From Sulfuricella denitrificans skB26 (GTDB taxonomy: Bacteria > Pseudomonadota > Gammaproteobacteria > Burkholderiales > Sulfuricellaceae), in the NCBI RefSeq assembly GCF_000297055.2, contig NC_022357.1:1178001-1242000 (forward strand): DNA of 64,000 bases. The letters are read 5' to 3'. Below are positions 20,460 to 29,088 of the stretch, piece by piece. Below the pieces are notes generated by a model. That model was not told the origin of the DNA, did no database searches, and was given only the letters and a program-made list of their open reading frames with translations. Both the position numbers and the translations under genes were made by a program. Positions within the stretch are counted from its first letter, which is position 1. Every line of letters begins with the position of its first letter.

Positions 20460-21125
20460 ATGCTAAATTTCTCCTTACGAGGCTTTGTGAAAAAATATCC
20501 CCGTACTTTGTTGCTTATGCTTAGTGGCTGTATGGCTATGGCCAGCCTGCTTTCCTTGCCGGCGGATGCTTCGTCGCTGGATAGTCTCAAAACCTTTCTT
20601 TCCGAGGTCAAATCCGCCCGAGCCCAATTCAAGCAAATTGTCTTGGACAAAAAAATGTCTACGGTTCAGGAAACCAGCGGCACCATGATGTTTTCCCGTC
20701 CAGGCAAGTTTCGCTGGGCCTACGAAAAACCCTATGAGCAACTGATTGTCGGCGATGGCGCTAAGCTGTGGATGTACGACGTCGATCTCCAGCAGGTCAC
20801 GGTGAAGCAGATGGATAGTGCGCTAGGCTCAAGCCCTGCGGCGCTGCTGGCGGGAAACAACGAGATCGAGAAACACTTTGACCTGAAAGACATGGGCAAG
20901 CGCGGCACCATGGAATGGTTGGAGGCGATGCCGAAGGACAAGGAGAGTACGTTCGAGAGCATGCGTATGGGTTTCTCCGAAAAAGGGCTCGAGGTGATGG
21001 AATTACGCGACCATTTCGGCCAGACCACCATGATTCGCTTTTCCGGCCTGGAGCGGAACCCGAAGCTTGCACCCGAGGTGTTCAAATTCTCGCCGCCCAA
21101 GGGCGTGGACGTGATCGGTGACTGA
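20460..21125 (+). CDS. lolA: Outer-membrane lipoprotein carrier protein LolA
   Basis: Periplasmic chaperone that takes lipoproteins from LolCDE to LolB. The 221-residue product has a signal peptide (RTLLLMLSGCMAMASLLSLP) and the LolA pattern: ARAQFKQIVLDKKMSTVQET, MMFSRPGKFRWAYEKPYEQLIVGDG, LWMYDVDLQQVTVK. The ATG at 20460 gives a shorter leader than an upstream ATG at 20424; both are in frame. The lolA-rarA-serS order is typical of betaproteobacteria. Its end overlaps the rarA GTG start. Confidence 0.93.
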   Translation: MLNFSLRGFVKKYPRTLLLMLSGCMAMASLLSLPADASSLDSLKTFLSEVKSARAQFKQIVLDKKMSTVQETSGTMMFSRPGKFRWAYEKPYEQLIVGDGAKLWMYDVDLQQVTVKQMDSALGSSPAALLAGNNEIEKHFDLKDMGKRGTMEWLEAMPKDKESTFESMRMGFSEKGLEVMELRDHFGQTTMIRFSGLERNPKLAPEVFKFSPPKGVDVIGD

Positions 21126-22431
21126 TCTGTTCTCCGCCGCTCCGTCCGGTGCTCCACTGGCCGAGCGGTTGCGCCCTCAGACTCTGGATGAGGTGATCGG
21201 CCAGTCTCACTTGCTTGGCCCCGGCAAACCGTTGCGTTTGGCCTTCGAATCGAAGAAGCTCCATTCCATGATCCTGTGGGGTCCGCCGGGTGTGGGCAAG
21301 ACCACCATCGCCCGTCTTACGGCCCTGGCCTTCGACGCCGATTTTATCGCCCTGTCGGCGGTGCTTTCCGGGGTCAAGGACATCCGTGAGGCGATCGACC
21401 GGGCGCAGCTCAATCTCCAGCAATACGGTCGTCACACCATCCTGTTCGTGGATGAGGTTCACCGTTTCAACAAGTCGCAGCAGGATGCCTTTTTGCCATT
21501 CGTGGAGCAGGGGCTGGTGACCTTCATCGGCGCCACCACTGAAAACCCCTCATTTGAAGTAAACAGCGCGCTGCTGTCACGTGCGCAAGTGTATGTATTA
21601 CAGTCTTTATCCGAGCAAGAACTGGCGCAGTTGTTCGAACGTGCGGCGGGCATCGCCTTGCATGGCTTGATTTTCGACGATGCGGCTAAATGTCTGTTGA
21701 TCGGTTACGCCGATGGCGACGCGCGGCGCCTGCTGAATTTGCTGGAGCAGATGAAGACGGCGGCAGAAACCGGCCACGTCGAGCAGATTGACGAAACACT
21801 GGTCAGAAACGCCCTGGCCCGGAGCGGCAGGCGCTTCGACAAGGGCGGTGAGGAATTTTACGATCAGATTTCCGCCCTGCACAAGTCGGTGCGAGGCTCC
21901 AACCCCGATGCCGCGCTGTACTGGCTGGTACGCATGCTGGATGGCGGTGCCGACCCGCTTTATCTCGGTCGCCGCATCATTCGCATGGCGACCGAAGATA
22001 TCGGCCTCGCCGACCCTCGTGCGCTCAGGCTGGCGCTGGATGCAGTGGAAACTTACGAGCGGCTGGGCAGTCCGGAGGGTGAGCTGACGCTGGCGCAGGC
22101 CGTGTTGTATCTGGCCTGTGCGCCCAAGAGCAATGCCGCTTACGTGGCGTATAATAATGCCCGCGCCTTCGTGAAAAACGACAAAAGCCGCGGGGTGCCG
22201 TTGCATCTGCGCAACGCACCGACCAAGTTGATGAAGGAACTGGGCTACGGCCACGCTTACCGCTATGCCCACGACGAATCGGAGGCGTATGCCGCGGGCG
22301 AGGATTATTTCCCGGAAGAAATGCCGCGAGTCGAGTTTTACCAGCCATCGCCGCGCGGACTGGAAGGCAAGATCGGTGAACGGTTGGCGCATTTGCGGGA
22401 ACTGGACGCGAAAACAAAGAACAGGAAATAA
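21118..22431 (+). CDS. rarA: Replication-associated recombination protein A (RarA/MgsA)
   Basis: AAA+ ATPase of the clamp-loader/RuvB-like group that acts at stalled replication forks. Walker A GPPGVGKTT is at about residue 56, Walker B LFVDEVHRFNKSQQD, sensor 1 IGATTENPSFEVN, and the C-terminal RarA tetramerisation domain with YAHDESEAYAAGEDYFPEEM. At 437 residues it is complete. It begins with GTG at 21118, overlapping the lolA stop by 8 bases, and precedes serS by 12 bases. Confidence 0.96.
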   Translation: MTDLFSAAPSGAPLAERLRPQTLDEVIGQSHLLGPGKPLRLAFESKKLHSMILWGPPGVGKTTIARLTALAFDADFIALSAVLSGVKDIREAIDRAQLNLQQYGRHTILFVDEVHRFNKSQQDAFLPFVEQGLVTFIGATTENPSFEVNSALLSRAQVYVLQSLSEQELAQLFERAAGIALHGLIFDDAAKCLLIGYADGDARRLLNLLEQMKTAAETGHVEQIDETLVRNALARSGRRFDKGGEEFYDQISALHKSVRGSNPDAALYWLVRMLDGGADPLYLGRRIIRMATEDIGLADPRALRLALDAVETYERLGSPEGELTLAQAVLYLACAPKSNAAYVAYNNARAFVKNDKSRGVPLHLRNAPTKLMKELGYGHAYRYAHDESEAYAAGEDYFPEEMPRVEFYQPSPRGLEGKIGERLAHLRELDAKTKNRK

Positions 22432-23730
<1,299 letters not shown>

Positions 23731-23809
23731 TCAATTTCATTGAAGGCTAACGTTTGCGTAGCCAATGTAACTCCGCAGCAAAAATTACCAGACAGCTAAT
23801 GGCAGTATA

Positions 23810-25249
23810 TTACTGTGCCTTCAGCGTTACTTTCTTATCTGGGTGCTCTGGAGATTCGGCAAGACTGTGTTCCCTCTTGGCGGAGGTCAGTACCGGATAT
23901 GGAGAATTATAGGCAGGTTCAAATTTCATCATGATGTTGTGATAGTTGCGGATGTTTTCCACCAGAATTACTGATTCGCCGCCACGTGCATAGCCGTGCT
24001 TGAGAGTGGTGTGGTAAGCGGTTTTGCTAAGTAGCGGCAGGGCTTTTTTCATGTCGGTCCAGGAGTCCGGGTTCAATTTCATCCTCTGTGCCAGAATCCG
24101 CGCGTCTTCCAGGTGGCCCATCCCCGCGTTGTAGGCGGCCAGAGCCATCCAGGTCTTGTCTGGCTCGGGAATCCGTTCCGGCAGAGCTTCTTTCAGTGCG
24201 AGAAGGTAGCGGGCCCCCGCAGAAACATTTTCTTTCGGATTGAGCCGATCGTTGACGTCCAGGTAGTCGGCCGTGTCCGAGGTCAGCATCATCAGGCCTC
24301 GCACCCCCGTCGGCGAAGTGGCCAGGGGATTCCAGTGTGATTCCTGGTAACCCAGGGCGGCAATAAGCCGCCAATCGATATCGGTGATTTCCTGCGCCTG
24401 CTGAAACAGTTTCCGGTAGCTCGGCAAGGTCGAATTCATTTTTTCCAGGAAGGTAGCCACGTCGATGCGGTTCAGACGGTCGATGTGGCCGTAGTAGCGA
24501 TCGAGCAGGCGCCGCAGCGTTCCGTCTTTCTGGATGCGGTCGAAAAATTGCTGGGCCTTGCCGTACAGGTAGGGATCGACGTCTTTCGGAAATGCCCAGG
24601 CCAATTGCTCCGGTTCGCCCAGGTTGAAGGCAACGCCAAGATTAGGAAAGAAATTCTGTGTCATGGAAACGAAATGGGAATCGGCGACGGAATAGTCCAC
24701 CTCGCCATTCGCCACTTTCTCCAGCAATTCTTCTATTTCCGTGGTGCTGATTTCATGCCACGCCAGCTTGGGGGCTTTTTTCTTGGCTTGCTTGAGCCTT
24801 TCCACATAGCTGCTACCGGCGATGACCTCGATTCTTTTTCCGATCAAATCCTCAATGCCGTCGGGCTTCAAAGCGAAAGTGTTGTAAACGATTTGCTGCT
24901 GAACGGTTTGATAGGCAGGGCCAAAACGGATGATTTTTTTTCGTTCCGGAGTGATGGTTAGCCCTGCGGCAACTAGATGTACTTGTTTCTTGGTCAGTAA
25001 GGGGATGATTTTGCTGAACTCGGTGGCGACGACGAAACGGACATCGACGCCGAGTTCTTGGGCGAACAGTTTGACCAGGTCGTATTCCAACCCGGCATAA
25101 TTGCCTTGTGCATCCTCATAATAGGTGGTGGGGCTATTGCGGGTCAGAACCACCAATTCGTGGTTTTCCTGCACCGGCGGGATGGGAGCCTCTGGAATGC
25201 TGCACGACCCCATTCCCAGCGCAAGGATGAGCGGAATAAACAGGCGCAT
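23810..25249 (-). CDS. mltF: Membrane-bound lytic murein transglycosylase F
   Basis: An outer-membrane lipoprotein of 479 residues. The start at 25249 gives a lipoprotein signal (MRLFIPLILALGMGSC) with the lipobox Cys at residue 16. The first half is a periplasmic solute-binding (SBP_bac_3) domain: LVVLTRNSPTTYYEDAQGNY and GLEYDLVKLFAQELGV. The second half is an SLT lysozyme-like domain with the catalytic Glu in ALGYQESHWNPLATSPTGVR, plus ALAAYNAGMGHLEDARIL. The two-domain order is that of MltF. It diverges from the downstream tRNA-Ser gene. Confidence 0.95.
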   Translation of the reverse strand: MRLFIPLILALGMGSCSIPEAPIPPVQENHELVVLTRNSPTTYYEDAQGNYAGLEYDLVKLFAQELGVDVRFVVATEFSKIIPLLTKKQVHLVAAGLTITPERKKIIRFGPAYQTVQQQIVYNTFALKPDGIEDLIGKRIEVIAGSSYVERLKQAKKKAPKLAWHEISTTEIEELLEKVANGEVDYSVADSHFVSMTQNFFPNLGVAFNLGEPEQLAWAFPKDVDPYLYGKAQQFFDRIQKDGTLRRLLDRYYGHIDRLNRIDVATFLEKMNSTLPSYRKLFQQAQEITDIDWRLIAALGYQESHWNPLATSPTGVRGLMMLTSDTADYLDVNDRLNPKENVSAGARYLLALKEALPERIPEPDKTWMALAAYNAGMGHLEDARILAQRMKLNPDSWTDMKKALPLLSKTAYHTTLKHGYARGGESVILVENIRNYHNIMMKFEPAYNSPYPVLTSAKREHSLAESPEHPDKKVTLKAQ

Positions 25250-25295
25250 GGTCAAAAGTTTGACCTTCTTTTGTGATTTTGTCCATGTTTCATGG

Positions 25296-25324
25296 TTCAA
25301 CTATCCTTCCTGAGCTGGTAGAAT
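25296..25324 (+). promoter_or_regulatory. Sigma-70-type promoter for tRNA-Ser
   Basis: TTCAAC (25296-25301), 17-base spacer, TAGAAT (25319-25324), with the tRNA starting 12 bases after. The TAGAATGC context and distance match the tRNA-Val promoter in this window. Confidence 0.6.
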
Positions 25325-25335
25325 GCAGACCTCGC

Positions 25336-25426
<91 letters not shown>

Positions 25427-25437
25427 ATATCAAACAT

Positions 25438-25470
25438 AAACCCGCACTGCTATTGGCTTTGCGGGTTTTT
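25438..25470 (+). terminator. Rho-independent terminator just inside the island left end
   Basis: Stem AAACCCGCA (25438-25446) / TGCGGGTTT (25460-25468), 13-base loop, ending in five T. It can end tRNA-Ser transcription now that the island separates the tRNA from its probable original terminator at 30530. Confidence 0.8.
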
Positions 25471-25480
25471 GCTTTCTGGC

Positions 25481-25524
25481 GTTCTTGCCGCTGTTCTTAC
25501 CCAAAAACATTGTTGGGGTAAGAA
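25481..25524 (+). repeat. Left-end tandem 12-base repeats, probable integrase arm sites
   Basis: Two adjacent 12-base units, GTTCTTGCCGCT (25481-25492) and GTTCTTACCCAA (25493-25504), followed by an inverted copy GGGTAAGAA (25516-25524). The same GTTCTTACCC unit occurs twice in tandem at the other end of the island (30361-30384). This layout fits arm-type binding sites of the integrase. Confidence 0.7.
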
Positions 25525-25650
25525 ACTGTGAGTGTTAGATCAGGTTTGACTTTGTTGGTCGTCTAGTGAAACGGACGCACGAGAATTTGCTCCATTTCTC
25601 GGCCATACACACGGAATTTAGGATGTTGTCGGGATTTCGTGCGCAGCGTC

Positions 25651-25950
25651 TCAGATTATCTTTGCTGCGCATATGCGTATGGTCGCAATTGCAATGACGT
25701 ACAATTCCCCCGCTCGTGCGACCGCTTCAATATCAGTTACGTCGAGTTGCCCAAGGTGTCCAAGAAGCTTAATGTAAGCTCCAATTTCGGTGGATACCTC
25801 GTCGTCGAAACAGCAGAACGTCTCATCAGGATTATTTGAAATACACCGCATAGCCGGGCGTGGATCGCGCGGGAAATCTTCCCTTGATTTAAGAATAGCC
25901 AATACGCGTTCATGGGGTGTTAATGTCAAGAATAGATCTAGTGCGTTCAT
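25651..25950 (-). CDS. Unknown island protein, 99 residues
   Basis: Not recognised. The ATG at 25950 has a strong upstream AGGGGG at 6 bases and is preferred over a longer in-frame upstream start without one. The product is soluble, with a helical N-terminus (NALDLFLTLTPHERVLAIL) and two Cys in SNNPDETFCCFDDEV. It is the last gene before the island left border and lies 300 bases after the previous small-gene cluster. Confidence 0.55.
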   Translation of the reverse strand: MNALDLFLTLTPHERVLAILKSREDFPRDPRPAMRCISNNPDETFCCFDDEVSTEIGAYIKLLGHLGQLDVTDIEAVARAGELYVIAIATIRICAAKII

Positions 25951-26026
25951 CGCATCCCCCTTGAGTTGAGGCGCAGACCTCTTATTGGCAAAAGCATACC
26001 ATGGAAGCTTCAGGCTAATTAATCCA

Positions 26027-26179
26027 TTAACTATGGATATTAGGCATAACTGCAACCGTTATAAAAAACACTGCCACTCCAACAATTCAGCTAATTGCAA
26101 CACCAGCGGCTATTGAGCCAATCACAAGGGCAGCAATTCTTTGCTTTCCCTCGCTTTCCCAAAAAGTTTTATTGAACAT
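26027..26179 (-). pseudogene. Small membrane protein frame interrupted by a TGA codon
   Basis: From ATG 26179, with GAGGG five bases upstream, the frame encodes MFNKTFWESEGKQRIAALVI and continues as a hydrophobic helix to a TGA at 26087-26089 (30 residues). Past the TGA the same frame stays hydrophobic (IVGVAVFFITVAVMP) for 19 more residues to TAA at 26027. The pattern suggests a 50-residue membrane protein broken by one stop, or a genuine 30-residue peptide. It could also be a chance run. Confidence 0.35.
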
Positions 26180-26254
26180 AGCGCCCTCTGTCTAGAGTAG
26201 GCAAGGCTGCACCATTTTTATTCAAGGTGCCAATATGACGAAGGAGCCAGGAAG

Positions 26255-26446
26255 TTAGATGTAATGATTTTTAGGTGTAACAATCAAACGGCAGACAGCA
26301 AACTCTCCACGCTTTTCTGCATCGTCTATTTGCTCTTGTTCTTCTGGTGTCGGTGTCGCGCCTTTGCAAATGATGCTAAATATTTTGGGCGTTTTTGCAG
26401 TCTTTCGTTCTAGTGCTGTAATCCGAGTTGAAAGGTTGTTAATCAT
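26255..26446 (-). CDS. Small island protein, 63 residues, with N-terminal coiled-coil motif
   Basis: Not recognised. It begins MINNLSTRITALERKTAKTP, a heptad-like motif shared with the next two genes upstream, followed by an acidic helix (TPEEQEQIDDAEKRGEF). GGGGAG precedes the ATG by about nine bases. It is the last gene of the alpA-HTH-relaxase operon, 17 bases after the preceding small gene. Confidence 0.55.
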   Translation of the reverse strand: MINNLSTRITALERKTAKTPKIFSIICKGATPTPEEQEQIDDAEKRGEFAVCRLIVTPKNHYI

Positions 26447-26463
26447 AATTCACTTCTCCCCAA

Positions 26464-26637
26464 TTAAAGTTTGGCATCAACAGCACTGATAAAAATTACT
26501 TGCCCCGGCCAGTTTTCAAGGCCAGCACACGCTCTAACCTGTTCATCTGTTTCACCGTCAGCACGTATTGCCAGCTTGATGCCAGTGGCGCAGTGTTGAC
26601 GCTCTAGCGCCACAATCCTGCTTTCAAGTGTTGCCAT
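26464..26637 (-). CDS. Small island protein, 57 residues, with N-terminal coiled-coil motif
   Basis: This short gene begins MATLESRIVALERQHCATG and ends VIFISAVDAKL. GGAGG lies 7-8 bases before the ATG at 26637, and the start overlaps the end of the preceding gene by 14 bases. The LESRIVALER segment is nearly the same as in the genes on both sides. The function is unknown; the middle part (IKLAIRADGETDEQVRA) looks globular. Confidence 0.55.
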   Translation of the reverse strand: MATLESRIVALERQHCATGIKLAIRADGETDEQVRACAGLENWPGQVIFISAVDAKL

Positions 26638-26893
26638 GCTGTTTATCCTCCAATGCGGTTAGTCGCTGCTCCAGTGTGCCGATCTCAATCATCTTTGCAA
26701 TCGAAGTCAGCATGTAAACCAACCTTGAAGCGTCTGCCGTTTCTGTAGTTGCTGTTCTGGCATCACGATAAACGCGTGCCATTTCGCGCCTGCAATCCTC
26801 GATTGTGGCAAGTTTTAACTGGGGGGTGGGTATCGCCCTCAATACTTGCCCTTCGTGGACTACAGGCTGTTCTGTTGCCTTTTTGGTCGTCAT
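26624..26893 (-). CDS. Small island protein, 89 residues, downstream of the relaxase
   Basis: Not recognised. The ATG at 26893 overlaps the relaxase stop (ATGA), so it is translated with the relaxase. The protein is polar and helical (CRREMARVYRDARTATTETA) and ends with GTLEQRLTALEDKQ, again similar to the LESRIxALER motif. A role as a relaxase accessory or DNA-binding partner is possible from position only. Confidence 0.6.
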   Translation of the reverse strand: MTTKKATEQPVVHEGQVLRAIPTPQLKLATIEDCRREMARVYRDARTATTETADASRLVYMLTSIAKMIEIGTLEQRLTALEDKQHGNT

Positions 26894-27939
26894 CGTTGCA
26901 TACCTTGAATTGCTACTCGTACCCGATCAATTTCGGCAGACTTCAGTTTTGCCCTTGCTGGTGGCTGGATAAACTTGCCTTGGTCTTCATCCCAATACGT
27001 TGCAGCTTGTCCGTTCTCGCTTTCACGGGTGTATTCGTTTTGATTTAGAGCGTTATCTGGTGAAACAGGGATTGTTGAATCTGCAAAGCCTACACAGGAT
27101 AGGGTTTGATCTTTTTTGGTGCTGATTGTGGCTGCAAACCCTATAGGCTTCTTGCTTTGAAACCCTATAGGCTTTTCAGGTTTACATGGTTTGGTCATTA
27201 TCTCGGCCAAGGTTTTCGGTTTCGGTGTTCTGACTGCCGGTAAATCCAATTCGAGCAGCGCCATCAAATTAACAGGCATTGTCTCGGCTATGGCTTCGCG
27301 TAACGCGTCACGGATAGCGGGGTCATCAAGGCTCTTTGGTACTCTTCGCAATGCAGTGACTACGCTATCCGCTGCCGTTGCTCTGGCAGCCCTGCTATAA
27401 CGCTTTGTTGGCTCTCCACGCTTCAATCCATACCTTTGCCCTACAATGGTGTGAAAATCAGTCTGCATGGCTAGCAGGCGCGTCCTGTTGCCCACCATTG
27501 CACTGCCGATCATTCTGCCGTTAAACAGTGGCAGCATAATTATGTGGCAATGTGGGGCTGCTTCGTCGTTATGGATAACCGCGCTCAGAATTGGTATCTC
27601 AAAAAAACCTTCAGCCCAGTCGGCAGCGGCAGAAAAATAATCCTGTTCTGCAATGCCCGACGAAATGGGTAAACTGAAAAGAAGCTCAAGAGCGTGAACA
27701 GCGTTCTTTTGCAGTGGCTTTTTTAGCTGCGCCTGTTCCATTAGGTTAACTGCTTGCGCTGCTACATCGGCAGCACGCACAGCTCCACGCAATACAAGAT
27801 TATGTGAGGTCATGCGCGGGTTAATGTGGCTGTCAGAGCCTATCTCTGATTGCATCTCACGAAGGTTATGACGGGCAGCAACAGCGATAATGCCGCTGCC
27901 CTTCAGCTTCTTGATACGAAATACCTGGATATGTTCCAT
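26890..27939 (-). CDS. MobV (Pre/Mob) family relaxase
   Basis: Nicks the transfer origin and leads the strand during mobilisation. The family metal motif HxDExxPHxHxxxxP is present as HNDEAAPHCHIIMLPLFNG. The N-terminal motif region reads MEHIQVFRIKKLKGSGIIA, then ARHNLREM and SHNLVLRG. I choose the ATG at 27939; a longer upstream frame overlaps the HTH gene. The 349-residue length is usual for a relaxase domain with a short tail. It follows the HTH gene by 4 bases and overlaps the next small gene. Confidence 0.82.
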   Translation of the reverse strand: MEHIQVFRIKKLKGSGIIAVAARHNLREMQSEIGSDSHINPRMTSHNLVLRGAVRAADVAAQAVNLMEQAQLKKPLQKNAVHALELLFSLPISSGIAEQDYFSAAADWAEGFFEIPILSAVIHNDEAAPHCHIIMLPLFNGRMIGSAMVGNRTRLLAMQTDFHTIVGQRYGLKRGEPTKRYSRAARATAADSVVTALRRVPKSLDDPAIRDALREAIAETMPVNLMALLELDLPAVRTPKPKTLAEIMTKPCKPEKPIGFQSKKPIGFAATISTKKDQTLSCVGFADSTIPVSPDNALNQNEYTRESENGQAATYWDEDQGKFIQPPARAKLKSAEIDRVRVAIQGMQR

Positions 27940-27943
27940 GGCG

Positions 27944-28240
27944 TTACGCCTCAGGGTGAAACACGTATTGCCCGACACGATGCAACCGTCCGCAATCCGT
28001 TGGCTGTTGCACCCATACCAAGTCGATCTGGTGGCCGTGGCGATGCCGCAATTCATGCACCCGGGCAGCAGGCATCATAATATCCAAGTCACGCCGTGCG
28101 GTTATGGTGTCGATCATGCCGTGCGTTCTAAACCAATCCATCAGGCGTTGGCGCTGTGCTTCAAATGAGTTAAAATTCGAACGTGTTTTTTTACCTTCGC
28201 CCTTGCCTGCCAGCGGGGCGTTTCCATTTTTGTTGTCCAT
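27944..28240 (-). CDS. Helix-turn-helix protein of mobile elements (HTH_39-like)
   Basis: A 98-residue protein with the pattern FEAQRQRLMDWFRTHGMIDT, ITARRDLDIMMPAARVHELR and a C-terminal PTDCGRLHRVGQYVF, a common small DNA-binding protein of islands. The N-terminal 20 residues are basic and disordered. It lies 2 bases after alpA and 4 bases before the relaxase, so it probably controls or assists these functions. The exact role is unknown. Confidence 0.75.
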   Translation of the reverse strand: MDNKNGNAPLAGKGEGKKTRSNFNSFEAQRQRLMDWFRTHGMIDTITARRDLDIMMPAARVHELRHRHGHQIDLVWVQQPTDCGRLHRVGQYVFHPEA

Positions 28241-28242
28241 GA

Positions 28243-28434
28243 TTACGCCCCCCGACTTGCAAGGCGTTCATTCACCCAAGCGATAATCTCAGACTCCGCG
28301 AAAACGGTCTTTCGTCCAAGTTTTACAGGGCGCAGTTCTCCATCCTTGATGAGCTGATACAAGGCGGTTTTGCGTAAGCTGGTGATTGTTGATACTTCGG
28401 GAAGTGCTATTAGGCGTGGTTGTGTGGTTGTCAT
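28243..28434 (-). CDS. AlpA-family transcriptional regulator/excisionase-like protein
   Basis: A 63-residue winged-HTH protein: LPEVSTITSLRKTALYQLIK, then GELRPVKLGRKTVFAESEII and AWVNERLASR. AlpA-type proteins activate integrase and excision genes in P4-like elements. The ATG at 28434 is preferred (GGAG 12 bases before it); an upstream in-frame ATG lies within an inverted repeat. It is the first gene of the relaxase operon. Confidence 0.82.
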   Translation of the reverse strand: MTTTQPRLIALPEVSTITSLRKTALYQLIKDGELRPVKLGRKTVFAESEIIAWVNERLASRGA

Positions 28435-28438
28435 GGTG

Positions 28439-28472
28439 TGCGTATCTCCGTAGTTGAACGTTGGAGTACGCA
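28439..28472. promoter_or_regulatory. Inverted repeat upstream of alpA, candidate operator or oriT
   Basis: TGCGTATCTCC (28439-28449) and GGAGTACGCA (28463-28472) are inverted copies differing by one bulged base, around a 13-base loop. It covers the space just before alpA, between the two island operons. It may be an autoregulatory site or the relaxase origin of transfer; the sequence alone cannot decide. Confidence 0.5.
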
Positions 28473-28512
28473 TCGTTTCAAAGTCGTTTCACTGGTTCGC
28501 TAACCCGTGAAA

Positions 28513-29088
28513 TTATTGCTTGATCTTCTTTCGCTCGTCGCTGCAAACATTACAAAACCGTTCGTAATTCATGTTTTTGTTTTCCGGGCCTTCGAAATAC
28601 TTGCCCAAATGATTGTCGCAGGCAGTCCATCCGCGCGGTGATTTGTGTTTCATGCTCTCCCATATCTCAGGGTTTTTTATGGCGCTGTTTGCCTTCAGTA
28701 GCTTGGCAATTGCTTTGCGTATTGGGCTGACGGTATTGGGCTTGCGCCCTCTGGTGAATTTGATTCCAATCGGCGCAAATTTCATTGAAACGATTGAAAC
28801 TCCGCCACTAATCATATGCTCCCGTATAAATCTCCCGGCTGTTTCAAAATCTCCGCTAGCCGCCTTATGTAGCGCCTTTTCAACCGCGAAATTTTCAACC
28901 GTATCTGTCTCGATGGTGAGGACGCGTTTTCTGACTTGCTCTGCAAAATGTTCTGGAATTTGATTAATCTGCTCAAATGGAATACCTAGGTCATCTGCTT
29001 GCACAGCAATAAACCATCCTAGCAACAAGCCGCCCAATTCATAATCGGGCATATCCAGCACATTGTCCGGTAGTGGTGGCATTTTCAT
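28513..29088 (-). CDS. Unknown island protein coupled to the integrase, 191 residues
   Basis: Not recognised. The ATG at 29088 overlaps the integrase stop (ATGA), so the two are translated together. The C-terminus has a zinc-finger-like arrangement, ACDNHLGKYF then RFCNVCSDERKKIKQ, and a basic stretch (FTRGRKPNTVSPIRKAIAKL), suggesting nucleic-acid binding. The N-terminal half is acidic and helical. A longer upstream frame within the integrase gene is rejected. Confidence 0.6.
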   Translation of the reverse strand: MKMPPLPDNVLDMPDYELGGLLLGWFIAVQADDLGIPFEQINQIPEHFAEQVRKRVLTIETDTVENFAVEKALHKAASGDFETAGRFIREHMISGGVSIVSMKFAPIGIKFTRGRKPNTVSPIRKAIAKLLKANSAIKNPEIWESMKHKSPRGWTACDNHLGKYFEGPENKNMNYERFCNVCSDERKKIKQ

